Below, piece after piece: positions 24,603-32,558 of a DNA stretch of 64,000 nt (its first letter is position 1; every line of letters starts with the position of its first letter). Source of the DNA: Dyadobacter sp. LHD-138 (lineage in GTDB: Bacteria; Bacteroidota; Bacteroidia; Cytophagales; Spirosomataceae). A program made the position numbers and the translations under genes. The notes beneath the pieces are model-generated. The model was not told where the DNA came from and did not search any database. It saw nothing but the letters and a program-made list of their open reading frames with translations. Location: NCBI RefSeq assembly GCF_030929615.1, contig NZ_JAVFVU010000037.1, positions 1 through 64,000 on the forward strand. The letters are read 5' to 3'.

Positions 24603-25772
24603 CTATTGAATTAATTTTGCTTTTGAGGATAGTAACGTTGTACAGAAAGCAAGGACTCCCACAACAGCAAAAGAGAAACGTAGGTCAGCAAACTGAGCGA
24701 CAATCCCGATTAACGGTGGGCCGATCAGGAAACCGATGAAGCTGATGGATGATACAGCTGCAAGGGCCATACCTGCCGACATTGTTGTTGATTTCCCTGC
24801 CGCGCTGTAAACCAACGGCACAACCGACGAAACCCCGAAACCTACCAGCAAGAATCCAAAAGTGGCTGTTGCCATGTGTGGAAACAATACCGCTGTGGCC
24901 AGGCCGCTGGCCATGAACAAGCCGCTTATCTGAAGCATTTTCTTTCTACCGATTTTATTTGCAAGCCAGTCACCGGCGAAACGGCCACCCGTCATGGTGC
25001 CCATGAATGCAACATACCCCATGGTTTTCATAGATGCCGGCACTTTTACCACTTCCATGAAATAAACGCCTGACCAGTCGAACATCGCACCTTCACAAAC
25101 CATGGCACAAAAACCAATCAAGCCTAACATTAACAGATCACGGTCGGGTTTTACAAACATCGGCTGTTCTTCTCCCTGACCTTTTTCGCTGTCGGGCATC
25201 GTGTGCTTGTAGGCAGTAAAAATGATCGCAAACGCAGCTACTGCAATGACCATGAAGTGAATATGTGGTGGGATATTAACCGAAATAAAGAACGTTCCGA
25301 TCATTGCGCTCACAAACCCCGCCAGACTCCAGAGTCCGTGGAATGAAGCCATGATCGATTTACCATAAACCTGTTCAACGGCAACGGCCTGAGTATTCAC
25401 GGCGATGTTACAGAGGTTTCCCCAAAGACCGAAAGCGAAAAGTACAATGACCAGATGTTCTGTTCTGGTGGCAAAACCGATAAAGGTCAGCGTTATGGCG
25501 TAAAGAATGGCTCCGAACAGAACCATCTTTTTGCTGCCGTATTTGGTAACCATCCATCCGGAAATTGGCAAGCTGGCCATAAGTCCAAGTGGCAAGGCCA
25601 GCAAAACAGTTCCCAAACCTCCTTCGGTCAGGTGCAGCATATTTTTGATATCCGGAATCCGGCTCGCCCAGGCGGCGAAACTTAATCCCTGAACAAAGAA
25701 AAAAGCAGCAACGGCAAGCCGGAGATATTTTTTGGACTGGGATTGGGACGGCGCTAAAATAGTAAATGACAT
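24603..25772 (-). CDS. MFS transporter, YbjJ-like
   Basis: The 389-residue protein has 12 membrane helices. The segment FFFVQGLSFAAWASRIPDIK at helix 1 and SLPISGWMVTKYGSKKMV in loop 2-3 fit the YbjJ/FucP-related MFS group, whose substrates include sugars or peptide-like compounds. The mid-protein cytosolic loop (EKGQGEEQPMFVKPDRD, about 195-212) separates the halves. It is monocistronic with its own terminator. Substrate unknown. Confidence 0.85.
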   Translation of the reverse strand: MSFTILAPSQSQSKKYLRLAVAAFFFVQGLSFAAWASRIPDIKNMLHLTEGGLGTVLLALPLGLMASLPISGWMVTKYGSKKMVLFGAILYAITLTFIGFATRTEHLVIVLFAFGLWGNLCNIAVNTQAVAVEQVYGKSIMASFHGLWSLAGFVSAMIGTFFISVNIPPHIHFMVIAVAAFAIIFTAYKHTMPDSEKGQGEEQPMFVKPDRDLLMLGLIGFCAMVCEGAMFDWSGVYFMEVVKVPASMKTMGYVAFMGTMTGGRFAGDWLANKIGRKKMLQISGLFMASGLATAVLFPHMATATFGFLLVGFGVSSVVPLVYSAAGKSTTMSAGMALAAVSSISFIGFLIGPPLIGIVAQFADLRFSFAVVGVLAFCTTLLSSKAKLIQ

Positions 25773-26079
25773 GTGTATTAAAGTTTATCTGCGAATACTT
25801 CTTAAATATAATATTTCGCAGAAGGTGTTAATTTCTTTATGGTGTTAATCTAATCAGGGTTCAGTGCTATATTCTCCTCTGCTTGATTAATAAACGCTAT
25901 TGGTTCAAATTTAATTTCATTGTTTTGCATTATTTCAATAATAAAAAAAGGTACATTTTGTACTTTTTAAAGAAGTTTCGTTTTGAGGGAACATTTTATA
26001 GAAAAGTGACACCCAAACCATAAGGGCACAAAAAAAACCGGAACCTTTCGGAACCGGTTTTTTTGTAGTTTTCCAGACC
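25773..26079. other. Intergenic region upstream of the YbjJ-like MFS gene
   Basis: It is AT-rich and carries the leftward MFS promoter. The terminator of the small exported protein gene lies at its right end (26031-26064). No ORF of note. Confidence 0.5.
26031..26064 (-). terminator. Bidirectional-looking terminator, AAAAAAACCGG/CCGGTTTTTTT
   Basis: The 11 bp stem with a 12-base loop has A- and T-runs at its two ends. It lies just past the stop of the leftward 26080-26502 gene. Confidence 0.75.
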
Positions 26080-26502
26080 TTAATTCTGTGTCGAGCTAAG
26101 CAGTGAATCCGCTTTATTATCGAAATCAGGCACAGACGATTCTTGATTTTTATCTGAAATATTCGTCGTTTTATAATTTCTAGGGGATGTCAGCGGGTTA
26201 ATCTCAACACCTTCTTTCTGATAGGTCCTGTTTATAACCAATGGCGTAGCACGGGGAGCGTACTTAGGGGTTTTGCTCACGTAACGCTTATTTTGCTGCT
26301 TGCTGTACGTTTCGATGGTATTGATGTTTGACACAACAATTTCATCTGTGCGCTGAGCCTTGGCTTTCGCCGCTTTATTAGGATGTTTATAATTATGCGT
26401 TGATATACCCGGATCAACCTGATTAGACGATTGTGCATTGGCAGAGTTAAAAATTAATGCTGCCGATAACAAAAAAGCTATGATGAAGGGTGACTTATAC
26501 AT
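26080..26502 (-). CDS. Exported hypothetical protein, low complexity
   Basis: The 140-residue product starts with a clear signal peptide (MYKSPFIIAFLLSAALIFNS, cut near ANAQ). The mature part is polar and rich in Asn, Lys, Thr and Pro, with no recognised domain and little predicted order. It is monocistronic with a good terminator. The role is unknown; short-lived or surface-exposed proteins of this style are common and vary rapidly. Confidence 0.7.
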   Translation of the reverse strand: MYKSPFIIAFLLSAALIFNSANAQSSNQVDPGISTHNYKHPNKAAKAKAQRTDEIVVSNINTIETYSKQQNKRYVSKTPKYAPRATPLVINRTYQKEGVEINPLTSPRNYKTTNISDKNQESSVPDFDNKADSLLSSTQN

Positions 26503-26823
26503 ATGAATCGATGGTTATCTGATGAATAATAAATAACAACCCCGAAGGATCATATGCAAGTAACACTATCTTTTAGAAAGTACCTAATTTGCTCAGAATC
26601 GAGGTTTTTTATAAATTTCAAATAACTGGATACAGAATAATGCAATAATTATCGGAAAATTGCAAAACTACCGGAAGTGTCTTTTGATTTACTACCATTA
26701 ATGTAAAAAAAAAGTTTTAATCCGAGAATTTCGGTTTAAAGAACACTTCGGAGGGTAGGTGAAAATGACTGAAATTCTAATGAGTTTTTAAGAATTGATC
26801 ATGAAATTGTACTAAAACCGAAG
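26503..26823. other. 321-base intergenic region, nothing recognised
   Basis: It lies between two leftward genes and must hold the promoter of the exported protein gene at its left end. It is AT-rich with no ORF, hairpin or repeat that I could support. Confidence 0.5.
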
Positions 26824-27705
26824 TTATTTCAGCAATGCGTTGGCAGAGGCTTGTATACCCTGGCATATCCGGTCAATCGGCAGGTCGTTTGCATCCACAC
26901 CGAAGGGATCTTCAATTTCTTCGGCAATTACTTCAAGACTAGCCAGTACGTAAAAAACGAACATCACACAAGGAATTACCAGAAAATGCAGACTGAAAAC
27001 ATACCCGATAGGCAGGGTTAAACAGTACATCGAGATGAATTTCTTGATGAAAGAACTATAAGATAATGGAATAGGAGTGTTTTTGATCCTTTCACAGGCG
27101 CCGCAGATATTGGTAAAGGATTCCAGTTCGGTGTTTAAGAGTAAAACATGTTCGGGCAGAATGATTCCTTTGCGCTGTAATTCAATGGATTTTTTGAAAA
27201 GCGCGGCCGCAATCTGGTTGGGGATATGGTCGTCCAGGTGTAGGTCCGACTGTCTGAATTCAGGCAATTCCGTAAAATCATTGGCAATGAAGCGGCCCCG
27301 CAGATGATTTTTGAAGGCGAAAGCATAGTTGGGGATCATAACTCTGAAAAATTCAAGTTCTTCCGGGTGCTCTTTTCCAACCAGTCCGCTTATTTTCAGA
27401 GAAAGATTTCTGCTGGAATTCATCAACCCTCCCCATTGTTTCCTCCCTTCCCACCAGCGGTCGTAGGCTGTATTGGTCCGGAAAACGAGCAGCATGGAAA
27501 TAACAAACCCGAGCAGGGAATGCATTAAGGAAATATTCTTCAGGTCCGTGTTTTCGCCAATCCGCCACACGACGAGAATGAGATAGGCTAAAACGGTGGA
27601 ATAAGCACCAATGCCTAAAATGAGCGGCATAAGCTTCCTGACCGTATCAGCTTTTTGAAAGTAAAATATATATTTAAGCCAGTCCTTGGGGTTGTAATCG
27701 ATCAT
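26824..27705 (-). CDS. Bestrophin-family (RFP-TM/UPF0187) anion channel protein
   Basis: The 293-residue membrane protein has the bestrophin hallmarks: an N-terminal DWLKYIFYFQKADTVRKLMP region, helices near 25-47 and 58-75, then LVFRTNTAYDRWWEGRKQWG, and a C-terminal EEIEDPFGVDANDLPID, the conserved acidic Ca/regulatory-like motif. Bacterial bestrophins are pentameric ion channels. It overlaps by four bases the exonuclease gene that precedes it in transcription. Confidence 0.9.
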   Translation of the reverse strand: MIDYNPKDWLKYIFYFQKADTVRKLMPLILGIGAYSTVLAYLILVVWRIGENTDLKNISLMHSLLGFVISMLLVFRTNTAYDRWWEGRKQWGGLMNSSRNLSLKISGLVGKEHPEELEFFRVMIPNYAFAFKNHLRGRFIANDFTELPEFRQSDLHLDDHIPNQIAAALFKKSIELQRKGIILPEHVLLLNTELESFTNICGACERIKNTPIPLSYSSFIKKFISMYCLTLPIGYVFSLHFLVIPCVMFVFYVLASLEVIAEEIEDPFGVDANDLPIDRICQGIQASANALLK

Positions 27706-28289
27706 ATGAGTTTGACTTGGTCTATCAATTTAAAGAATTCTTTGAAACATCTTGCTGTCAACTGCGCATCTTCCAAAGCGTTGTGGGTTTCGTCTTCTCT
27801 TTCGAAACCGAAATAGCTGGCTACTGAACCCAGACTTAATGATCTCGGAACTGATTTTCTGTTTTTTTCCAGCATCATGAAAAATAAATAGGATACCGTG
27901 TGCAAATCAATCATTTTATTGGAGAATGGCCAGTTTATTTTCTCCTTCCGGTAGGCGAAACGCAGAAAATTGATGTCGTATATCACACTTTGTCCGCAAA
28001 TAATGACGTTGGACAAATTCGGTTTCCCGGCATTCAGTTTCTTGATCCACTTTTCAAACTCGGGAATAACCTCATAAATCATCGGGGCATCTTCCAGGTC
28101 GTCGATGGATAATCCGTGCACCTCCTCCGACTTTGCCGTGAAGGCTTCCTCGTTTTCAGGATAAACATTTTGCAGGTAGGTGCCGAGCGAACGCCACTGA
28201 TCATCAAATAATTCGGCGCCGATCTGTATGATTTCATTCCAGCCTGGCTCGGGGCCGGTCATTTCAATATCAAGTACAAGGAAGGACAT
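27702..28289 (-). CDS. DEDDh-type 3'-5' exonuclease
   Basis: The 195-residue protein has exonuclease motif I LDIEMTG near the N-terminus, motif II around VIYDINFLRFAYRK (about 110), and motif III HNALEDAQLTAR (about 170), so D, E, D, D and the DEDDh histidine are all present. It acts on DNA or RNA 3' ends, as in DNA polymerase III epsilon or oligoribonuclease-like enzymes. It precedes and overlaps the bestrophin gene, a coupling with no obvious functional logic. Confidence 0.88.
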   Translation of the reverse strand: MSFLVLDIEMTGPEPGWNEIIQIGAELFDDQWRSLGTYLQNVYPENEEAFTAKSEEVHGLSIDDLEDAPMIYEVIPEFEKWIKKLNAGKPNLSNVIICGQSVIYDINFLRFAYRKEKINWPFSNKMIDLHTVSYLFFMMLEKNRKSVPRSLSLGSVASYFGFEREDETHNALEDAQLTARCFKEFFKLIDQVKLI

Positions 28290-28350
28290 AGTTCTGTATT
28301 ATTAATTTGAAATGAAAATTGTAAAATGCGTTTTTGGCAATTCAATCTTT

Positions 28351-28358
28351 TACTTTTG
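28351..28358 (+). promoter_or_regulatory. Bacteroidota -7 element TACTTTTG upstream of nspC
   Basis: TACTTTTG matches the TAnnTTTG consensus and lies 62 bases before the chosen nspC start. A TTTG at 28333-28336 is closer than usual for the -33 element, so the -33 is uncertain. Confidence 0.45.
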
Positions 28359-28420
28359 TGTGCAAATGTAAAAAAACATTGCTTTTAGCTCATTGATTCA
28401 TCGTTCATTTGTATATAAAA

Positions 28421-29578
28421 ATGTTAATTGATTACACCAATATCCCATCTCCCTGTTTTGTTTTAGAGGAAGAGCTCCTTCGCAAAAATCTTACCTTAAT
28501 AGATCATGTACAGAAATCGGCCGGCTGCAAAATTATTCTTGCGCTGAAAGGGTTCTCGATGTACAGTGCGTTTCCGATAGTAAAGGAGTATCTGAGCGGC
28601 GCAACGGCCAGCTCTCTGAACGAGGTGAAGCTGATCAACGATTTTATGGGATACCGGGCCCATACCTATATGCCGGCTTATCTGGACCGGGAATTTACGG
28701 AGATCATGGAGCGCAGCAGCCATATCACTTTCAACTCTTTCAGTCAGTGCGAGCGTTTTAAATCAAGGGTTGAGGATTTTAAGGCAACGAACCCAAATCA
28801 TGCTTTATCTTGCGGGATTCGGGTAAATCCGCAGTATTCCGAGGTGGAAACGGATATGTACAATCCTTGCGTACCGGGTTCCCGTTTAGGCGTAACGCGC
28901 GACAAGCTGCCTGATGTTTTACCGGAAGGAATAGACGGCATTCATTTTCATTCACTTTGCGAGAATGATTCGTCAACACTGGAAAGGACACTGGAAGCGC
29001 TTGAATCACGGTTTGCGGATCTGTTGCATCAGGCCAAATGGCTGAATATGGGCGGTGGGCACTTGATGACCCGGGAAGGTTATGATATTGAAAAACTGAT
29101 CAGCCTTGTTCAAAAGATCCGTGAGAAATATAACATCGAGGTTATTCTGGAACCGGGTTCGGCCATTGCGTGGCGCACCGGGGAGCTTGTGACGACGGTT
29201 CTGGATGTCATGGATAGCCAGGGAATTGATGTTGCCATTTTGGATACGTCTTTTGCCGCACACATGCCCGATACTTTGGAAATGCCTTACAAGCCGGTGA
29301 TTCGCGGTGCTTATCATGAAGCGCAACCGGGAAAACCAACGTACCGGATGGGCGGGATGACTTGTCTGGCTGGTGACTTTATCGGGGATTATTCTTTTGA
29401 TAAACCGCTGGAAATTGGCGATCAGATCATTTTTGAAGACATGATCCATTATACCATGGTAAAAACGACCACTTTTAACGGTGTTAACCTTCCTTCCATT
29501 GGTATTTGGCAAAAGGACCAAACATTCCGGCTGATCCGCGCTTACGGCTACGAAAGTTTTAAAGACCGTTTATCATAG
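28421..29578 (+). CDS. nspC: Carboxynorspermidine decarboxylase
   Basis: The 385-residue protein decarboxylates carboxynorspermidine or carboxyspermidine, the last step of the aspartate-semialdehyde polyamine route used by many Bacteroidota. It is a fold-type III PLP enzyme: the PLP lysine is in ILALKGFSMYSAFP (about residue 38), with HFHSLCEND and MGGGHLM segments of the barrel and LEPGSAIAW near residue 245. ATG 28421 is preferred over an upstream TTG. It is monocistronic, with no carboxynorspermidine dehydrogenase partner in the window. Confidence 0.93.
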   Translation: MLIDYTNIPSPCFVLEEELLRKNLTLIDHVQKSAGCKIILALKGFSMYSAFPIVKEYLSGATASSLNEVKLINDFMGYRAHTYMPAYLDREFTEIMERSSHITFNSFSQCERFKSRVEDFKATNPNHALSCGIRVNPQYSEVETDMYNPCVPGSRLGVTRDKLPDVLPEGIDGIHFHSLCENDSSTLERTLEALESRFADLLHQAKWLNMGGGHLMTREGYDIEKLISLVQKIREKYNIEVILEPGSAIAWRTGELVTTVLDVMDSQGIDVAILDTSFAAHMPDTLEMPYKPVIRGAYHEAQPGKPTYRMGGMTCLAGDFIGDYSFDKPLEIGDQIIFEDMIHYTMVKTTTFNGVNLPSIGIWQKDQTFRLIRAYGYESFKDRLS

Positions 29579-29580
29579 TA

Positions 29581-29626
29581 AAAACTGACCTTACAGGTGT
29601 TATCTGCATCTGTAAGGTCAGTTTTT
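29581..29626. terminator. Bidirectional terminator between nspC and the PIG-L gene
   Basis: A 16-17 bp stem (ACTGACCTTACAG and its complement, with A-run on the left and T-run on the right) serves both convergent genes. Confidence 0.82.
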
Positions 29627-29628
29627 AT

Positions 29629-30522
29629 TTAAGGGATCATCGGAAACAACCGCCTTATTTCTTCGTTGGATGGTTGCTTTCCATACTCACAGATCTCGAA
29701 AACCTCCACGTATTTCACCTGTTCCGCTTTCTCCTTGCCATACCATTTATCCAGGGATACTTTTATTTCGGGGGTTACGGATGACCTTCTTTCCATGCCC
29801 GTTAAAAGCCATTTTTTTCGCTCTTCAGTATCCTTTGGGACATTGTCAAGATCCTGGCTGGTCCAGGGAAGCCATTCGTAAAACTGCGAAACATGCGCAT
29901 CCAGTCCATATACTTTCTTTTGCAAAACGGTCGTGATGTCGATTGCGATATCCGGGCGGAACGGATTAGGTCGCTGGAATCGGTCTCTGAAATAAAGGAA
30001 TAGTGGATTTTTGGTTAGTGGGGGAACGCTGCTTAAAATATTGGGAACAATTACCAGATAAGCAGCATCCTGAACAATCACACCGGTGTTGCGGTGATCG
30101 GGGTGGTAATCATTGGTACGAGGTGCAATCACAATGTCGGCATTCCATTCCCTGATCAGGCGAATAACCGCCAAACGGTTTTCCAAAGTTGGCAACAGCT
30201 CTCCGTCATGATTATCTAGCACGTCATACGCAATACCCAGTCGCTTCCCGGCTTCCTTTGCCTCTTTCAGGCGCCGGTTGGATAATTCTCCGCCGCCGAT
30301 ATCCTGATGTCCTTTATCCCCGTTCGTGAGTGAAACAAATTTAACTTTATGACCCATGGACGAATATACGCTGGCAATCCCCCCAGCACCTAGGTCACAA
30401 TCGTCGGGATGTGCGCCAAAAACAATAACACGTATAGGGGGTGAAGGTTCTGTTTTTTGCACTTGTCCCTGGGTAAATTGGAATAAAAAACAGCCGAAAC
30501 AGAGCAGCAGGTATTTTTTCAT
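29629..30522 (-). CDS. Exported PIG-L family deacetylase
   Basis: After a signal peptide (about 1-19, ending TQG) the protein shows the PIG-L/LmbE zinc motif HPDDCDLGAGG (about 37-47) and the distal ligand region APRTNDYHPDHRNTG (about 135-149). These enzymes remove N-acetyl groups from GlcNAc-type substrates. The signal peptide places it in the periplasm or outside, so it likely acts on glycans rather than in bacillithiol synthesis. It is monocistronic. Confidence 0.85.
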   Translation of the reverse strand: MKKYLLLCFGCFLFQFTQGQVQKTEPSPPIRVIVFGAHPDDCDLGAGGIASVYSSMGHKVKFVSLTNGDKGHQDIGGGELSNRRLKEAKEAGKRLGIAYDVLDNHDGELLPTLENRLAVIRLIREWNADIVIAPRTNDYHPDHRNTGVIVQDAAYLVIVPNILSSVPPLTKNPLFLYFRDRFQRPNPFRPDIAIDITTVLQKKVYGLDAHVSQFYEWLPWTSQDLDNVPKDTEERKKWLLTGMERRSSVTPEIKVSLDKWYGKEKAEQVKYVEVFEICEYGKQPSNEEIRRLFPMIP

Positions 30523-30814
30523 AAATTATTTTTTGGTTAAGATATGGTTTAGCAGGTTGCTAAAATAGTGATTTTAATTCATTTTTAACATCATCAAAAT
30601 CGGTATCGTTATCCAAAAAATAGCATTTTGTGGGTTATTTATGCGGTTAAACGCATTCGCGGAAATGTTCAAATAATATTTTTTTATCAGTTAATCGTAT
30701 AGACTTACAATCGCTTACGAAAAGGAATAGAAATATTTAAAGCCATTGATGTTAAATTCTGCCTTTTTTGCTGTACTTTTGTATCCCGTAATCATAGAAA
30801 AAAAGCAAAGTCTT
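30523..30814. promoter_or_regulatory. pyrG upstream region with -7 element at 30774-30781
   Basis: TACTTTTG at 30774-30781 matches TAnnTTTG, giving a start near 30788 and a short leader. This supports ATG 30815 over the upstream in-frame codon at 30746, which lies before the promoter. The rest is AT-rich and also holds the leftward PIG-L promoter. Confidence 0.5.
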
Positions 30815-32461
30815 ATGGCTTCCAAAGCACGAAAGACCGCTAAGTACATTTTCGTTACGGGCGGTGTTACATCTTCATTAGGTAAAGGGATAATAGCTTC
30901 ATCTCTTGCTAAATTGCTGCAAGCCAGAGGGCTTTCAGTTACAATTCAAAAATTTGATCCATATATTAATATTGATCCGGGGACTATGAATCCTTACGAG
31001 CATGGTGAATGCTATGTAACGGACGATGGTGCTGAAACGGATTTGGATTTAGGTCATTACGAGCGTTTCTTGAACGTTCGCACTTCTCAGGCAAACAACG
31101 TTACGACCGGAAGGATTTATCATAATGTAATCTCGGCTGAAAGACGCGGTGATTTCCTTGGTAAAACGGTTCAGGTGGTTCCGCACATTACCGATGAGTT
31201 AAAAAGAAACATGCTGCTGTTGGGACAAAGCGGCGATTATGACATCGTAATCACTGAAATAGGCGGTTGCGTAGGGGATATCGAATCTTTGCCCTTCCTT
31301 GAAGCCGTGCGTCAGATCAAATTTGAACGGGGACATAACGATACGTTAATTATTCACCTGACCCTGATTCCTTATTTGAATTCGGCGGGCGAATTGAAAA
31401 CCAAACCAACCCAGCACTCGGTAAGAATGTTGCAGGAGTCTGGTATTCAGCCGGATATTCTGGTTTGTCGTACCGAACATCCTTTGCCAACGGATCTGCG
31501 TAAAAAAATTGCGTTATTCTGTAACGTACAGATCAATTCGGTTATCGAAGCAATGGATGCAGACACTATTTATGCGGTGCCTTTGTTAATGCTTAAGGAG
31601 AGACTGGATCAGCGCGCGTTGTATATGCTTGACATATATAATGACAAAGACGTGGATCTGGAAGCCTGGAAAACATTCCTTTCGAGACTTAAAAATCCTA
31701 TCGATGCGATTAAAATCGGCTTGGTTGGAAAGTATGTTGAATTACATGATGCTTACAAATCGATCGTTGAATCATTTATTCATGCAGGTTCTGCAAACGA
31801 ATGTAAGGTAACCATCGAATGGATCCATTCCGAAAGCCTGACACCTGAAAATGTAGTTGAAAAACTTTCAGGATTGGATGGCGTTTTGGTTGCACCAGGT
31901 TTTGGAGAGAGAGGAATTGACGGTAAAATTGAAGCAATCCAGTACGTTCGTGAAAACGGAATTCCTTTCTTTGGAATTTGTTTGGGTATGCAAATGGCCG
32001 TTATTGAGTATGCACGTAATGTTGTTGGACTCGAAGGTGCGCATTCTGTTGAGATGGACCCTGCTACTGAATTTCCTGTAATCCATTTGATGGAAGATCA
32101 GAAAGATGTTTCCAATAAAGGTGGTACCATGCGTTTGGGAGCCTATCCCTGCCGTTTGAAAAAGGATTCCCTTGCCAACCGGATTTACGGAAAATTGAAC
32201 ATCAAAGAGCGTCACCGCCACCGTTACGAGTTCAATAACAAGTATTTGAAGGATTTTGAGGAAAAAGGTCTTCTGGCTACTGGTATCAATCCGGACAATA
32301 ATCTGGTTGAAATGGTTGAACTCCCTGGACATCCGTTTTATGTTGGGGTACAGTTTCACCCGGAATTAAAAAGTACTGTCATGAACCCACATCCGCTTTT
32401 TGTCAATTTCGTAAAAGCAGCGTTGGCTTATTCTCAGGAAAAACGTTCGCTTGTGTCCTGA
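30815..32461 (+). CDS. pyrG: CTP synthase
   Basis: This 548-residue enzyme makes CTP from UTP, ATP and glutamine. The N-terminal synthetase domain opens KYIFVTGGVTSSLGKGI, with EIGGCVGDIESLPFLEAVRQ (about 150), and the C-terminal class I glutamine amidotransferase domain has nucleophile C389 in GICLGMQ and the HPE motif FHPELKS near the end. Length and both domains are as expected. A promoter element 34 bases upstream supports the start. It is followed by an RNA-hairpin region before yidC. Confidence 0.98.
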   Translation: MASKARKTAKYIFVTGGVTSSLGKGIIASSLAKLLQARGLSVTIQKFDPYINIDPGTMNPYEHGECYVTDDGAETDLDLGHYERFLNVRTSQANNVTTGRIYHNVISAERRGDFLGKTVQVVPHITDELKRNMLLLGQSGDYDIVITEIGGCVGDIESLPFLEAVRQIKFERGHNDTLIIHLTLIPYLNSAGELKTKPTQHSVRMLQESGIQPDILVCRTEHPLPTDLRKKIALFCNVQINSVIEAMDADTIYAVPLLMLKERLDQRALYMLDIYNDKDVDLEAWKTFLSRLKNPIDAIKIGLVGKYVELHDAYKSIVESFIHAGSANECKVTIEWIHSESLTPENVVEKLSGLDGVLVAPGFGERGIDGKIEAIQYVRENGIPFFGICLGMQMAVIEYARNVVGLEGAHSVEMDPATEFPVIHLMEDQKDVSNKGGTMRLGAYPCRLKKDSLANRIYGKLNIKERHRHRYEFNNKYLKDFEEKGLLATGINPDNNLVEMVELPGHPFYVGVQFHPELKSTVMNPHPLFVNFVKAALAYSQEKRSLVS

Positions 32462-32499
32462 TTTGATCTATTCCTGCCATGCAGGAAAGCCAATCAGGA
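32456..32499 (+). terminator. Nested hairpin at the pyrG stop codon
   Basis: An outer stem TCCTGATT / AATCAGGA (32456-32463 and 32492-32499) encloses an inner stem TTCCTGC / GCAGGAA (32471-32477 and 32481-32487). It covers the pyrG stop. The tail is A-rich, not T-rich, so termination is uncertain; it may be an mRNA processing or stability element before the yidC promoter. Confidence 0.45.
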
Positions 32500-32508
32500 A
32501 AAACTTAT

Positions 32509-32516
32509 TACATTTG
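32509..32516 (+). promoter_or_regulatory. Bacteroidota -7 element TACATTTG before yidC
   Basis: TACATTTG matches TAnnTTTG exactly and lies 43 bases upstream of the yidC ATG, so yidC probably has its own promoter independent of pyrG. Confidence 0.5.
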
Positions 32517-32558
32517 CCCTCCCGATGGGGTTAATATCTCAATAATTTTAAGTTAAGA

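Noticed and set aside
24216..26823. Possible tRNA or CRISPR in the longer intergenic regions
   Set aside because: No cloverleaf-like sequence with a T-arm consensus and no regularly spaced repeats were seen in these spacers.
29006..29521. 171-residue minus-strand open frame inside nspC
   Set aside because: It is antisense to a clear nspC and shows no signal or domain.
31868..32359. 163-residue minus-strand open frame inside pyrG
   Set aside because: It overlaps the glutaminase domain of an unambiguous pyrG and has no family features.
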